Of a DNA stretch of 64,000 bases, positions 42,600 to 51,604 are shown piece by piece. The notes beneath the pieces were generated by a model. It ran no database searches. It had not been told where the DNA came from and saw only the letters and a list, made by a program, of their open reading frames with translations. Positions within the stretch are counted from its first letter, which is position 1. Each line of letters begins with the position of its first letter. A program made the position numbers and the translations under genes. The DNA is taken from positions 62,001 through 126,000 of the forward strand of contig NZ_SGVY01000001.1 in NCBI RefSeq assembly GCF_004535825.1, given 5' to 3'. The DNA is from Segatella hominis (GTDB taxonomy: Bacteria > Bacteroidota > Bacteroidia > Bacteroidales > Bacteroidaceae).

Positions 42600-42791
42600 A
42601 AATTTATTTTTTTATTTAGATTATCAAAAATCTTAAGTTAGTAAATGTGCGAAAACTCGCTATTAGAATGCAAATATCGGCATTTTATTTGAAAAAACCG
42701 CATACTTAATCAAAATTTAAACGAAAAAACTTTTAATTTTAAAAAATATTTTGTTACTTTGCAGACATTATTAGTAATTAAACTATAAACT

Positions 42792-45326
42792 ATGCAACAA
42801 AAGGTAAAATTAGCAATGCTTGCGCTCTGTTATGGTCCGCTGGCTTTTGCACAGAATGTTGAGCAAAAGGCTGCATCCAACCTGGACGAGAACGCATTCA
42901 CATTCACCGAAGCACAGTTGGGTGAGGATGATGACATGTCTCAGAATGTAACCATCCTCAACTCTACCTCTAACGTTTATGCATCGGAGGCAGGATTCCT
43001 CTTCTCTCCTATGCGTTACCGTTATCGTAGCTTCAATCAAAAGTATAACGAGGTTTACATCAATGGAGCACCTGTCAACGACATGGAAAGCGGTCAGTTC
43101 CGTTTCTCCAATATCGGTGGCTTGAACCGTTTCTCCAGAAATGTAGATTTTGCTTTGCCTTTCGAAGGAAATAACTATTCTATGACAGGCATGGCTGGTA
43201 GCAACAACTACGACTTCCGTGCCGGAAGCATGCAAGTGGGTCAGTATGCCTCAGTTGCTGTTGCCAACAGAAATTACACACTTCGTGGTCTCTACACTTA
43301 CAGCAGCGGTTTCAACGACCGTGGCTGGGCATTCAGTGCCGGTCTCACCTACCGATGGGCCAACCGTGGTTATGTGGAGGGTACTTTCTACAATGCTTTA
43401 TCTTACTACATCGGTGTTCAGAAGAAGTGGAACAATGGTCACTCCCTGAGTATCTCTACCTGGGGCAACCCTACCGAGCGCTCTACCCAGGGTGCTTCTA
43501 CCGACGAGGCTTACTGGCTCGCCAACGACCGTTACTACAACCCTTACTGGGGTTATCAGAACGGCCACAAGCGCAATTCGCGCGTTGTCAACGACTTCTC
43601 CCCTTCTGCTATCGCAACATGGGACTGGGACATCAATGATAAAATGAAACTCACAACTTCTGCATTTGCCAAGTACTCTATGTACAAGAGCACCAAGCTC
43701 AACTACAACAATGCAGAAAACCCACAGCCAGATTACTGGAAGAACATGCCAAGCAGCTACTATGACATCTGGAATCCTTCTTCTGTCAACAACAACCCTA
43801 ATACATGGCAGAGCTGGAAGAACTCATACGATTTCTGGACAGCAAGCAAGGCTAACCGCCAGATTGACTGGGACCGCCTCTACTATGCTAACGAAAATGC
43901 AGCAAAGGCTGGCAATGAAACAATGTACTACATTCAGGCTAAGCATAATGACAACTTGAACCTCACCTTGTCATCTACGCTTACTGCAAAGGTAACCAAG
44001 AACTCCAAACTGGTGAGCGGCTTCATCTTTGCCAGCAACAGCAACCGCCACTACCAGACTTTGGAGGATATGCTTGGCGGCTCTCTCTTCCACAACATCA
44101 ATAATTACGCTCTCGGAAAGTATCCAGCTACTGATCCAAGAGTTCAGTATGACTTAAACCGTCCTAACGCCCCAGTCAACGAAGGAGACAAATTCGGTTA
44201 TGATTACAAGATTGAGGTGATGAAGGGCTTGCTCTGGACATCTTACACTGCAGAATTAGGCAGATTCCAGACTATGTTCAGCGCTAAATTGGGTCAGACC
44301 AATATGCGCCGTCATGGCTATATGCGCAATGGTATGGCTGCAGAAAACTCTTATGGCAACAGCGGAATCGCCAGAATGGGCGAAGGTGGTGCCAAGGGTA
44401 GCATCAGCTTCGACGCCGGTCGCGGTCATGCGTTCAAATTAGGTGTTGGCTACGAGTGGCAGCCACCTAAGGCTAACACTGCATTCGTATCTCCTGAGAT
44501 CCAGAATGACTTCGTGAGAGATTTGCATGATGAGCATATCTTCAGCAGCGAGTTCGCTTACCAATACCAGAACTCATGGATGCACGCCAACGTGAATGCA
44601 TACTATAGCCGTCTTGACCACGTTACGGAGTGGCAGAATTTCTATAGCGATATGGACAACTCGTTCGTATATTTCAGCCTTCCTGGCTTGCAGAAGGAAT
44701 ACTATGGTGTAGAATTGGGTCTCGACTTCAAACTCACATCTTTCCTCAACTTCAAGGCTATCGGTACTTTGAGCGACAACAGAATCCTCAAGGATATTGA
44801 GACTACACGTTCTGAGTCTGTCACAGGCGACTTGAATACTGAAATGACATATATTAAAGGTATGCGCGAGAGCGGAACTCCTCTCAACGTAGGAAGCCTT
44901 GGTTTGAGCTATCATGCAGGTGGCTGGTTCATCGACCTCAATGCCAACTACTATGACCGCATCTACCTGTCATACGCACCTATCTACCGCACCCAGTCTG
45001 AGTTGTCTCGTCTCAACGCATTCGACAACTTCGGCAACCTGATGCCAGGTTATACAGACCAGGCTAAGGGTCATGGTGGCTGGATGGTTGACGGCAGCAT
45101 CGGCAAGAGCGTACGCTTGAAGCACGGCAGCTTAAACTTCAACTTGATGATTACCAACATCCTGAACAACCAGAAGATCGTATCTGGCGGTTATGAGCAG
45201 AGCCGAAGCGATTTCTCAGGTAATGGTGATAGCAGCAAGGAGCGCGTTTACAAGTTCTCCAAGAACCCTAAGAAGTATTACGTATTCGGGACAAACGGTA
45301 TGTTCCAGGTTTCTTATAGATTCTAA
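42792..45326 (+). CDS. TonB-dependent receptor of the putative nucleic-acid locus
   Basis: 844 residues. Signal peptide MQQKVKLAMLALCYGPLAFA. No carboxypeptidase-like domain; the N-terminal part goes quickly into a plug-like region (RSFNQKYNEVYINGAPVNDM, then RFSNIGGLNRFSRNVDFAL), followed by a long barrel ending in FQVSYRF. Codon use is as biased as for ribosomal proteins, so it is likely abundant. An imperfect promoter (TTACTTTG, 42754-42761) precedes it. The two downstream lipoproteins (14 and 35 bp gaps) are probably its surface partners. Ligand unproven; nuclease neighbours suggest nucleic-acid products. Confidence 0.85.
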   Translation: MQQKVKLAMLALCYGPLAFAQNVEQKAASNLDENAFTFTEAQLGEDDDMSQNVTILNSTSNVYASEAGFLFSPMRYRYRSFNQKYNEVYINGAPVNDMESGQFRFSNIGGLNRFSRNVDFALPFEGNNYSMTGMAGSNNYDFRAGSMQVGQYASVAVANRNYTLRGLYTYSSGFNDRGWAFSAGLTYRWANRGYVEGTFYNALSYYIGVQKKWNNGHSLSISTWGNPTERSTQGASTDEAYWLANDRYYNPYWGYQNGHKRNSRVVNDFSPSAIATWDWDINDKMKLTTSAFAKYSMYKSTKLNYNNAENPQPDYWKNMPSSYYDIWNPSSVNNNPNTWQSWKNSYDFWTASKANRQIDWDRLYYANENAAKAGNETMYYIQAKHNDNLNLTLSSTLTAKVTKNSKLVSGFIFASNSNRHYQTLEDMLGGSLFHNINNYALGKYPATDPRVQYDLNRPNAPVNEGDKFGYDYKIEVMKGLLWTSYTAELGRFQTMFSAKLGQTNMRRHGYMRNGMAAENSYGNSGIARMGEGGAKGSISFDAGRGHAFKLGVGYEWQPPKANTAFVSPEIQNDFVRDLHDEHIFSSEFAYQYQNSWMHANVNAYYSRLDHVTEWQNFYSDMDNSFVYFSLPGLQKEYYGVELGLDFKLTSFLNFKAIGTLSDNRILKDIETTRSESVTGDLNTEMTYIKGMRESGTPLNVGSLGLSYHAGGWFIDLNANYYDRIYLSYAPIYRTQSELSRLNAFDNFGNLMPGYTDQAKGHGGWMVDGSIGKSVRLKHGSLNFNLMITNILNNQKIVSGGYEQSRSDFSGNGDSSKERVYKFSKNPKKYYVFGTNGMFQVSYRF

Positions 45327-45340
45327 TAAAAAGGAAAGAT

Positions 45341-46582
45341 ATGAAAAAAATATTATTCATAGCAATGGCTTTTGCCAGTATGTTTTTTGCATCTTGCATG
45401 GGCGATGGTTATGCTGATCCTGATAATACGATTAAGGTGCCTGCGGCTCCTGTCGGTGACAATAATATCAAGGAGAAGAATGTCATCACAATTGCACAGC
45501 TGAAGGAAGACTACAACAGCCTCATTGCTAATAAGAGATATGAACAGATAGACAAGGACATCCAGATCAAGGGTTACATTACCGGTAATGATCTCGGTGG
45601 AAACCTTTACAACGAGGTTTGTCTGCAGGACGAGACGGGTGGTATCTTAGTTTGCATCAACAAGGGTGCTCTCTATGGCGAACTTCCTGTTGGTCAGCAG
45701 ATTCTCATCAATCTGAAGGGTCTCTATATCGGTGGCTACGGTTCTCAGGCAGAATTGGGCGGTGTCTATACCAACACCACTACAGGTGCTCAGTCTATCG
45801 GTAAAGTTGACCGCTACGAGTGGAACAAGCATTTCAAGATTTTGGGTTCTCCAGATGCAACCAAGGCTGAAAGTATGGTTGAGGTGTTCGACAAGACCAA
45901 GATCAAGGATGCTGACTATCTGAAGTCTTGCTCTGGCAAGTTGATGCGCATTGAAAATGTACAGTTCTCTCAGGCTGACGGTAAGACCGTTTATGCCCCA
46001 GAGACAGAAAAGGACAAAACCAACTGCGTGAACCGCAACTTGACTGATGCAGAAACCAAAACACCTATCAGTGCTTCCAACCTCTTGGTTCGCACTTCAG
46101 CTTATGCCAAGTTTGCCAATGTCGCTTTGCCAAAGGATCCTGTCAACATTACAGGTATTTTCACCCGTTTCAACAATGTTTGGCAGATTCTGATCCGTAC
46201 AAGCAATGATGTAGAGACTGCGCTGAATGTTACTGGTGGAACTAAGGAAGAACCTTACACCGTAACCAACGCTCTCAAACTCATCAATGCCGGTAAATAT
46301 ACAACAGATAAGGTTTATACTACCGGAATCATCTGTGAGGTTGGTAGCGTAGATACAGGCTCGTATGGTAATGCAACATATTCTATCTCTGAAGATGGAA
46401 AGGCTGTTGCCGGCAAGATGATCAAGGTATTCCGCGGCTTCAATCTCGACAACCAGAAATGGACAGAAGAGACAAAGGGCACCCTTGCCGTAGGAAAGAA
46501 GGTTGTCATCTGTGGAGCATTGACTATGTACAATGGCACTCCAGAAATTGACAGCGGAAACTACCTCATCTCTATCAAGTAA
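45341..46582 (+). CDS. DUF5689 domain surface lipoprotein
   Basis: 413 residues. Lipoprotein signal with lipobox (MFFASCMGD). First domain about 45-235 is DUF5689: TIAQLKEDYNSLIANKRYEQ, then DIQIKGYITGNDLGGNLYNE, an OB-like beta fold. The last 110 residues form a second OB-like unit (EEPYTVTNALKLINAGKYTT, KKVVICGALTMYNG), similar to the domains of the next protein. Probably outer-leaflet exposed and paired with the TonB receptor 14 bp upstream. OB folds often bind nucleic acid or sugars; binding is inferred only. Confidence 0.82.
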   Translation: MKKILFIAMAFASMFFASCMGDGYADPDNTIKVPAAPVGDNNIKEKNVITIAQLKEDYNSLIANKRYEQIDKDIQIKGYITGNDLGGNLYNEVCLQDETGGILVCINKGALYGELPVGQQILINLKGLYIGGYGSQAELGGVYTNTTTGAQSIGKVDRYEWNKHFKILGSPDATKAESMVEVFDKTKIKDADYLKSCSGKLMRIENVQFSQADGKTVYAPETEKDKTNCVNRNLTDAETKTPISASNLLVRTSAYAKFANVALPKDPVNITGIFTRFNNVWQILIRTSNDVETALNVTGGTKEEPYTVTNALKLINAGKYTTDKVYTTGIICEVGSVDTGSYGNATYSISEDGKAVAGKMIKVFRGFNLDNQKWTEETKGTLAVGKKVVICGALTMYNGTPEIDSGNYLISIK

Positions 46583-46617
46583 TTCATCCATTAGAAATTT
46601 TTAAATAGAATAACAAT

Positions 46618-47991
46618 ATGAAAAAGATTATATATTCATTGTTTGTGTTGGCTATGGCAGCCTTTACTTTCAGCAGTTGCGAGGACGTTCCTGCTCCTTA
46701 CGACATGCCTACTAAGCCAGAGACTCCAGAACTTTCAACAGATGGAACTGAAGCCAACCCATATACAGTAGCTGATGCAAAGATTGCTGCTACGGGTACT
46801 AATGTTTTCGTAAAGGCTTTCATCGTAGGTTATGTACCTGACAAGGCCCTGAATGAAGCTATCTTCAGCGATGCTGCAAGTGCAGAAAAAGCTCCAACAA
46901 ACATCTTGATTGCTGCAAGTGCAGATGAGACCAACGTAACTAACTGTATGCCAATCCAGTTGCCAGCAGGTGCAATTCGTACTGCACTCAACCTCAAGGA
47001 CAATCCTGGCAACTTGAAGCAAGAAGTGATTCTCTGCGGTAATATTGAGAACTACTTTGGTGCAACTGGTTTGAAGAGTGTTGCCTATGCTAAGATTGGA
47101 GCCAAGGAATTTGGCACAAAACCTGGCGGTTCAACCACTACTCCAGATACTCCTTCAACAGGTAAGGGTTCTGCAAGTGATCCATACACCGTAGCAGAAG
47201 CTATCGCAGCCATCAAGGCAGGCGCTCCTACCTACGAGGTTTACTTGACAGGTACTGTTTCTGAAATTGATTATTACAATGATCAATACAAGAGCCTTTC
47301 TTACTACATCTCTGACGATGGTAAGAGCAAGGACATGCAGGTTTATTCTGGTAAGGGTTTGAATGGTGCAGACTTCACATCTAAGGATGATTTGAAGGTT
47401 GGTCAAAAGGTAACTATCAAGGGTATTATCAAGGCATTCAATAAGAATGGTACCGATATCATGGAGGTTGACAAGAACAGCACTATCATCAAGATAGAAG
47501 GCGAAGGCACTGGCGGTGAGGTTACTCCAAAGCCAGATACTCCAGACACACCTTCTGCAGGCGAAGGAGTTTCAATCGATGGAACAACAGTAACATTGAC
47601 AAACAGCAAAGCTACTGCTGGTGAGAGTGTAACATTGAATTTTGCTGATCAAGGATTTGAAAACGCTCAAGAAATAAAAACCGTCACTTTACCTGATGGT
47701 ACAACTGTCACTTTTGATGCTAACGGAAATAAGAACACACCAAAATTTTACACTGCAACAAAGGGTGTTCGCGTATACGCAAATAGCATTCTTAAATTTG
47801 AAGGTATAAAGGATATTGCAAAAATCGTGATGCAATGCGATTCTTATAGCGGCACAAAATACGTTGGAAATGAAACAGCAACAATTACCTTCTCAGGTAA
47901 AACTGCAACTTACACCAACATTTTCACAGGAACAACTGGTGGTGGCGTCCAACTTCGTGTTCAAACTATAGAAATTTTCTACGCTAAGTAA
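46618..47991 (+). CDS. Multidomain lipoprotein with DUF6359-type OB-like repeats
   Basis: 457 residues. Lipobox FSSCED. Domain 1 about 40-165 (EANPYTVADAKIAATGTNVF), a Pro/Thr linker, domain 2 about 180-295 (ASDPYTVAEAIAAIKAGAPT, VGQKVTIKGIIKAFN), a second Pro/Thr linker (TPKPDTPDTPSAGEG), and a third unrelated beta domain about 320-457 ending in RVQTIEIFYAK. Domains 1 and 2 repeat the C-terminal fold of the DUF5689 protein. The last domain has clearly different codon use (more A/T-ending), as if added later. Function unknown; surface binding partner of the TonB system inferred. Confidence 0.75.
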   Translation: MKKIIYSLFVLAMAAFTFSSCEDVPAPYDMPTKPETPELSTDGTEANPYTVADAKIAATGTNVFVKAFIVGYVPDKALNEAIFSDAASAEKAPTNILIAASADETNVTNCMPIQLPAGAIRTALNLKDNPGNLKQEVILCGNIENYFGATGLKSVAYAKIGAKEFGTKPGGSTTTPDTPSTGKGSASDPYTVAEAIAAIKAGAPTYEVYLTGTVSEIDYYNDQYKSLSYYISDDGKSKDMQVYSGKGLNGADFTSKDDLKVGQKVTIKGIIKAFNKNGTDIMEVDKNSTIIKIEGEGTGGEVTPKPDTPDTPSAGEGVSIDGTTVTLTNSKATAGESVTLNFADQGFENAQEIKTVTLPDGTTVTFDANGNKNTPKFYTATKGVRVYANSILKFEGIKDIAKIVMQCDSYSGTKYVGNETATITFSGKTATYTNIFTGTTGGGVQLRVQTIEIFYAK

Positions 47992-48015
47992 ATTCTATAA
48001 AAAATAATCCATATT

Positions 48016-48052
48016 TCCCCATTGCCTCGCATCAGGCAATGGGGATTTTGTT
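48016..48052 (+). terminator. Terminator of the TonB/DUF5689 operon
   Basis: TCCCCATTGCCT (48016-48027) pairs with AGGCAATGGGGA (48034-48045), then TTTTGTTT. The rest of the gap to the L31 promoter (48053-48280) has a GC-richer stretch at 48085-48230 in which no convincing gene or fold was recognised. Confidence 0.88.
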
Positions 48053-48280
48053 TACAATGTATGTAAATACTAACTAGGAAATAGAAGGTTCCTCCAGAAG
48101 TTCCTGCTATGCCCTTCAAGCGGTCCCTCGATGAACACGTGATGGGGAACTGGTGAACAAGAGACGAGCAACAAGGGATCACGAGGCGGGCAACGAGTGC
48201 CCAAACAGAGAACCGCAATTTGGGCAATATATCTGTAAAAATAAAAAAAAGAGTAAAAGAAAGAAAAACATCAGGAAATA

Positions 48281-48426
48281 TTTGGCAGAAAGAAGAAAAA
48301 GTCGTAACTTTGCACCCTGTTAAGTGTAAAGGCTATAATGGGCATGCACCGAAAGGACATGAGATGATGCGAAGAACATCCCCATAACGTCTATTTTTAA
48401 TAACCCAATAAAAATAAAAAAGAAAA
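48281..48426 (+). promoter_or_regulatory. Promoter and structured leader of rpmE2
   Basis: TTTG (48281-48284) and TAACTTTG (48305-48312) exactly 20 bp apart. The leader of about 110 nt contains ATGGG (48339-48343) with distant CCCAT and GCATGC / GATGATGC stems, possibly an autoregulatory fold; this is not a named motif I recognise. Confidence 0.65.
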
Positions 48427-48678
48427 ATGAAAAAAGGTATTCATCCAGAGAACTATCGTCCTGTAGTATTCAAAGATATGTCTAATGGCGACATGTTCCT
48501 CTCTCAGTCAACATGCAAGACTAACGACACTGTTGAGTTCGAAGGCGAGACTTATCCAGTAGTAAAGATTGAAATCTCCAGCACTTCTCACCCATTCTAT
48601 ACAGGTAAGAGCAAGCTTGTTGATACTGCAGGTCGCGTTGACCGCTTCATGAACCGTTACGGTAAGTTGAAGAAGTAA
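48427..48678 (+). CDS. rpmE2: 50S ribosomal protein L31, type B (zinc-independent)
   Basis: 83 residues: [20 protein letters not shown] is the type B N-terminus, with no CxxC zinc pair; [20 protein letters not shown] is the conserved C-terminal block. Ribosome component at the subunit bridge. Strong promoter, long leader and strong terminator. Confidence 0.96.
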   Translation: MKKGIHPENYRPVVFKDMSNGDMFLSQSTCKTNDTVEFEGETYPVVKIEISSTSHPFYTGKSKLVDTAGRVDRFMNRYGKLKK

Positions 48679-48717
48679 TATACCTTTTCATTTAAAGGAT
48701 ATATTATCGCAAGATAC

Positions 48718-48766
48718 AAAAGTGCGTTCGAGCGTAGTTGCATATACGCTGGTACGCACTTTTTTC
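48718..48766 (+). terminator. Terminator of rpmE2
   Basis: AAAAGTGCGT (48718-48727) pairs with ACGCACTTTT (48753-48762), an inner stem AGCGTA / TACGCT (48731-48750) extends it, and six T follow. Confidence 0.9.
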
Positions 48767-48831
48767 GGTTTTATACATTTCTACGAGAATGACTATTTTT
48801 ATATTACAAATTATATTCTAACACGACTTTT

Positions 48832-49845
48832 ATGAAACGAATCAAAATTTACCTTTTGATGCTTCTCGCTGCACTCACAGTAGGTAGCTGTGGAAGCGAT
48901 CATGACGGTCCTGGCGGTGGAGTTGACAATGGCGAAACTGGCGGTGGCGGTGGAATTGTCAATACGAATAAAAACATCAATGTTGTAACCCCAGGAATGC
49001 CTGACGAAATCACACGTTTGGAATTTCCAAAGGTGAAAGGTGGAACAAGTAAAGTCATCGTTCACGAAACTGATCAATATGGTGTCAACTTCTGCACAGA
49101 ATTTGATACCAGTAAGAAATCACAGCGATGGAGTTGCTATGCTGTCTATAAGAGTAACAACCTGAAAGGATGGAATAGACAGAACTGGAGGAATGGAACA
49201 TCTTGGGAAGGTAAGACATGGAAAAGTGACCCTTTCCAGATAGATCCCCAAATTCCTGCCAATATGCAACCAAGTACTAAAGAATTCAGCTCTTCCAGTT
49301 TGCCAAGCGAAGGAATCACGTACTTCCAGAGAGGACATATCGTTGCTTCTGAAGACAGAATCTGCAGCAAGGATGTAAATGGACAGACTTTCTATATGAC
49401 CAATATGCAGCCTCAGATAGGAGAGTTCAATGGTGGTATTTGGGCTGATATGGAAGCTAAAATCAGAAACTTCCTGACATACAACATGAGCACGCAAGCT
49501 GCGTATGCCAATGATACCATGTATGTCTGCAAAGGTGGAACCATTGACAAATCAGAGCAAATTTTGGGCTATACTAAAAATAGATTTATAGTTCCTAAAT
49601 ACTTCTTTGCAGCAGTCATGATCAAAAATAAATCCGGTCATAAAGCTATCGGATTCTGGTTTGAACACAAAAAAGATTATCCTAAAACAGAAAAACTGAG
49701 CGCACATATTGTCAATATTGCCAAGCTTGAAGAACTTACTGGTATCGACTTCTTCTGCAATCTTCCTGATGATGAAGAAAGACAGATCGAGAACGTGAAT
49801 ATCACACCATCCTATTTGCAAACCGTTTGGAAAATAACAAACTAA
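48832..49845 (+). CDS. DNA/RNA non-specific endonuclease lipoprotein (NUC1 family)
   Basis: 337 residues. Lipoprotein signal (LAALTVGSCGSD) and a Gly-rich linker (GGGVDNGETGGGGG), then the NUC1 domain from about 110: YFQRGHIVASEDRICS contains the catalytic His (RGH; the usual Asp before RGH is Gln), and TNMQPQIGEFNGGIWADMEA holds the magnesium Asn. It degrades single- and double-stranded DNA and RNA outside the cytoplasm. It lies 841 bp downstream of the DUF6359-type lipoprotein gene, separated only by rpmE2, and likely supplies products to the TonB receptor. Confidence 0.88.
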   Translation: MKRIKIYLLMLLAALTVGSCGSDHDGPGGGVDNGETGGGGGIVNTNKNINVVTPGMPDEITRLEFPKVKGGTSKVIVHETDQYGVNFCTEFDTSKKSQRWSCYAVYKSNNLKGWNRQNWRNGTSWEGKTWKSDPFQIDPQIPANMQPSTKEFSSSSLPSEGITYFQRGHIVASEDRICSKDVNGQTFYMTNMQPQIGEFNGGIWADMEAKIRNFLTYNMSTQAAYANDTMYVCKGGTIDKSEQILGYTKNRFIVPKYFFAAVMIKNKSGHKAIGFWFEHKKDYPKTEKLSAHIVNIAKLEELTGIDFFCNLPDDEERQIENVNITPSYLQTVWKITN

Positions 49846-49881
49846 GTTCTCTGATACTTTACAACAATTCACTATACGAAC

Positions 49882-49925
49882 AAGAGGATGCATCGGAACG
49901 ATTCGTTTGATGCATCCTCTTAACT
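49882..49925. terminator. Bidirectional terminator, nuclease gene / lipoprotein gene
   Basis: AAGAGGATGCATC (49882-49894) pairs with GATGCATCCTCTT (49909-49921), followed by AACTTTT. The two genes converge on it. Confidence 0.82.
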
Positions 49926-49943
49926 TTTCCTCCAACACAAGGT

Positions 49944-50696
49944 CTATCTTCTGCTATTAAAACGAGAAGACGTTCCCTTAATCGGACTCTGATAAGCAGC
50001 CTTACCAAATGATTTATGCTCAGTTACGCCTGCTCCACGAGTCTGAGCCTTGGCATGATTGGTATCGTTCAAGCGCTCAAAATCAAAATAGATAACATCG
50101 CCCTTAACGCTTCCCGTGCCTATCATATAACCGAAGAAAGTATCATAGCCTTTCTTGTCTTCATACCCTAAATGGAAACCAACCTGAGAAGAACCATAGT
50201 CTAACACAAAGGTTGCCCCACTATTTTTGTACTTGATATAGATATCTCCATTATCCTCTATGTACCAGGAGAAATCCAAGGTCTGGCTCTTATCTTCAAT
50301 GACATTTCCTTGAGAATCCAAGAGATAATCAGTCTCCACACCCTCTCCACTATAAGATTTTGAATTCTGATTATATTGGAAGAACTTCATGGTCGTATAA
50401 TAAACATCTGTGCTACGCGATTCACCATCCTCATTGATATAAGAATAATCCATCTCGCCACCCCATTCTCCACAGAGAGTCTGGGCCATCGCCGTACGTT
50501 CATCACCGCCCTGGTTGTTCCCATTACCACCCTGATTCCAATAATCATTATTCCAGTGCCAGTCACCATAGTTATTGCTCCAGCCGTATGGATCGTGCCA
50601 ATAACCATCATACCAAGGATCATCGTCACAACTGACAAATGTCATGGATGCTACTGTTATCGCAGCCAACATCAACAAAGATTTTATATATTTCAT
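49944..50696 (-). CDS. Lipoprotein with W/Y/N/G-rich linker and lipocalin-like domain
   Basis: 250 residues. Lipobox MTFVSCDDD. Residues 26-65 are unusually rich in Trp, Tyr, Asn and Gly (DPWYDGYWHDPYGWSNNYGD, then WHWNNDYWNQGGNGNNQGGD). The C-terminal part begins with QTLCGEWGGEMDY and continues in beta strands, like the lipocalin-like domains of Bacteroidales lipoproteins. Function unknown. It follows its relative at 50747 by 50 bp, so they form an operon. Confidence 0.72.
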   Translation of the reverse strand: MKYIKSLLMLAAITVASMTFVSCDDDPWYDGYWHDPYGWSNNYGDWHWNNDYWNQGGNGNNQGGDERTAMAQTLCGEWGGEMDYSYINEDGESRSTDVYYTTMKFFQYNQNSKSYSGEGVETDYLLDSQGNVIEDKSQTLDFSWYIEDNGDIYIKYKNSGATFVLDYGSSQVGFHLGYEDKKGYDTFFGYMIGTGSVKGDVIYFDFERLNDTNHAKAQTRGAGVTEHKSFGKAAYQSPIKGTSSRFNSRR

Positions 50697-50746
50697 ATCT
50701 CGTCCCTTTCTTTTTAATCTGTTCCCTGAGGAAACAGCAAGTCTCT

Positions 50747-51343
50747 TTACTTATTCTTATAATTGACCACTCTTCTCAGATATTTCAGAGAATCAGAATC
50801 TGAGGAAGAAGCACGGGTATCATCGAAAGTTCCCTGATGAGGCTTAGCCCAACCATATCCCCAGGAATCATACCAATCATCACTATCATACCAGTCATAA
50901 TTCCATCCGTTAGGAGAAGCCGTCTTCACCAATCTGAAATCCGCGCTGCTATTTCCACATTCAACCGTACCATAGAAATAATCATCATCCAAAGAATAGT
51001 TATAAATCGTAGCATACGAGTTTTCCTCTATGAAGTGAATTTTGATGACACCATTACTCACCGCCCACTCTATATGATTAGCAACGTAATTCCAAGGAGC
51101 ATTGCTGTATCGGTCTATCCAATACCCCTTTCCGTGGTCGGAATAAGAGTTGCTTGGTATAAACGTTATCTCAGAAGTGGTAGAAGCATAATAATGATCA
51201 CCATACTTCAATCCAATATCCATATAGCCTTTCCAAGTGCCATATAAAGTATCGCCAATGTCAGCGTCCTCATCGCAAGATGTGAAACTGAGGCTCATCA
51301 AAGCCACGATAGCCATCGTCAAGAGAGTCTTTAAATTTTTCAT
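50747..51343 (-). CDS. Lipocalin-like lipoprotein, relative of the neighbour
   Basis: 198 residues. Lipobox LSFTSCDED, then LYGTWKGYMDIGLKYGDHYY as the opening lipocalin-like strand, beta-rich to about 140, then a W/Y/D-rich stretch (WNYDWYDSDDWYDSWGYGWA) at the C-terminal side rather than the N-terminal side as in the neighbour. Both carry the same composition block in different positions. Function unknown; probably surface or periplasmic. Confidence 0.72.
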   Translation of the reverse strand: MKNLKTLLTMAIVALMSLSFTSCDEDADIGDTLYGTWKGYMDIGLKYGDHYYASTTSEITFIPSNSYSDHGKGYWIDRYSNAPWNYVANHIEWAVSNGVIKIHFIEENSYATIYNYSLDDDYFYGTVECGNSSADFRLVKTASPNGWNYDWYDSDDWYDSWGYGWAKPHQGTFDDTRASSSDSDSLKYLRRVVNYKNK

Positions 51344-51386
51344 ATCTATATAAGTCTTTAAATTACATTTCTTTGTTTATTTGCTG

Positions 51387-51417
51387 CAAAGATACGCCAA
51401 ATAATCATACCAACAAA
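51387..51417 (-). promoter_or_regulatory. Promoter of the lipocalin-like lipoprotein pair
   Basis: Minus-strand TTTG (plus 51414-51417) and TATCTTTG (plus 51387-51394) 19 bp apart. Confidence 0.75.
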
Positions 51418-51501
51418 GGGTTTTTAGGAAAAAAACAGGGAGAAATCCCTATGATGTAATGGAATATCCCTAAACAATTTGGAAATTACAAGTTTTTTGT
51501 T

Positions 51502-51582
51502 TATCTTTGCAGAAGATAAGCTGCATCTCAGCAAAATATTCAAGCAAGCTTGATATTCTGCATTCGGTTTGCATTATCTTTG
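51502..51582 (+). promoter_or_regulatory. Two tandem promoter -7 boxes before the hybrid regulator
   Basis: TATCTTTG at 51502-51509 and again at 51575-51582. The second has TTG (51550-51552) about 22 bp upstream and lies about 20 bp before the ATG. Confidence 0.6.
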
Positions 51583-51604
51583 CCAAAAATATTAACTTAA
51601 GAAT

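Noticed and set aside
47979-48227. 82-codon minus-strand frame in the gap before rpmE2
   Set aside because: Covers the terminator hairpin of the lipoprotein operon and has no recognisable domain; treated as chance.
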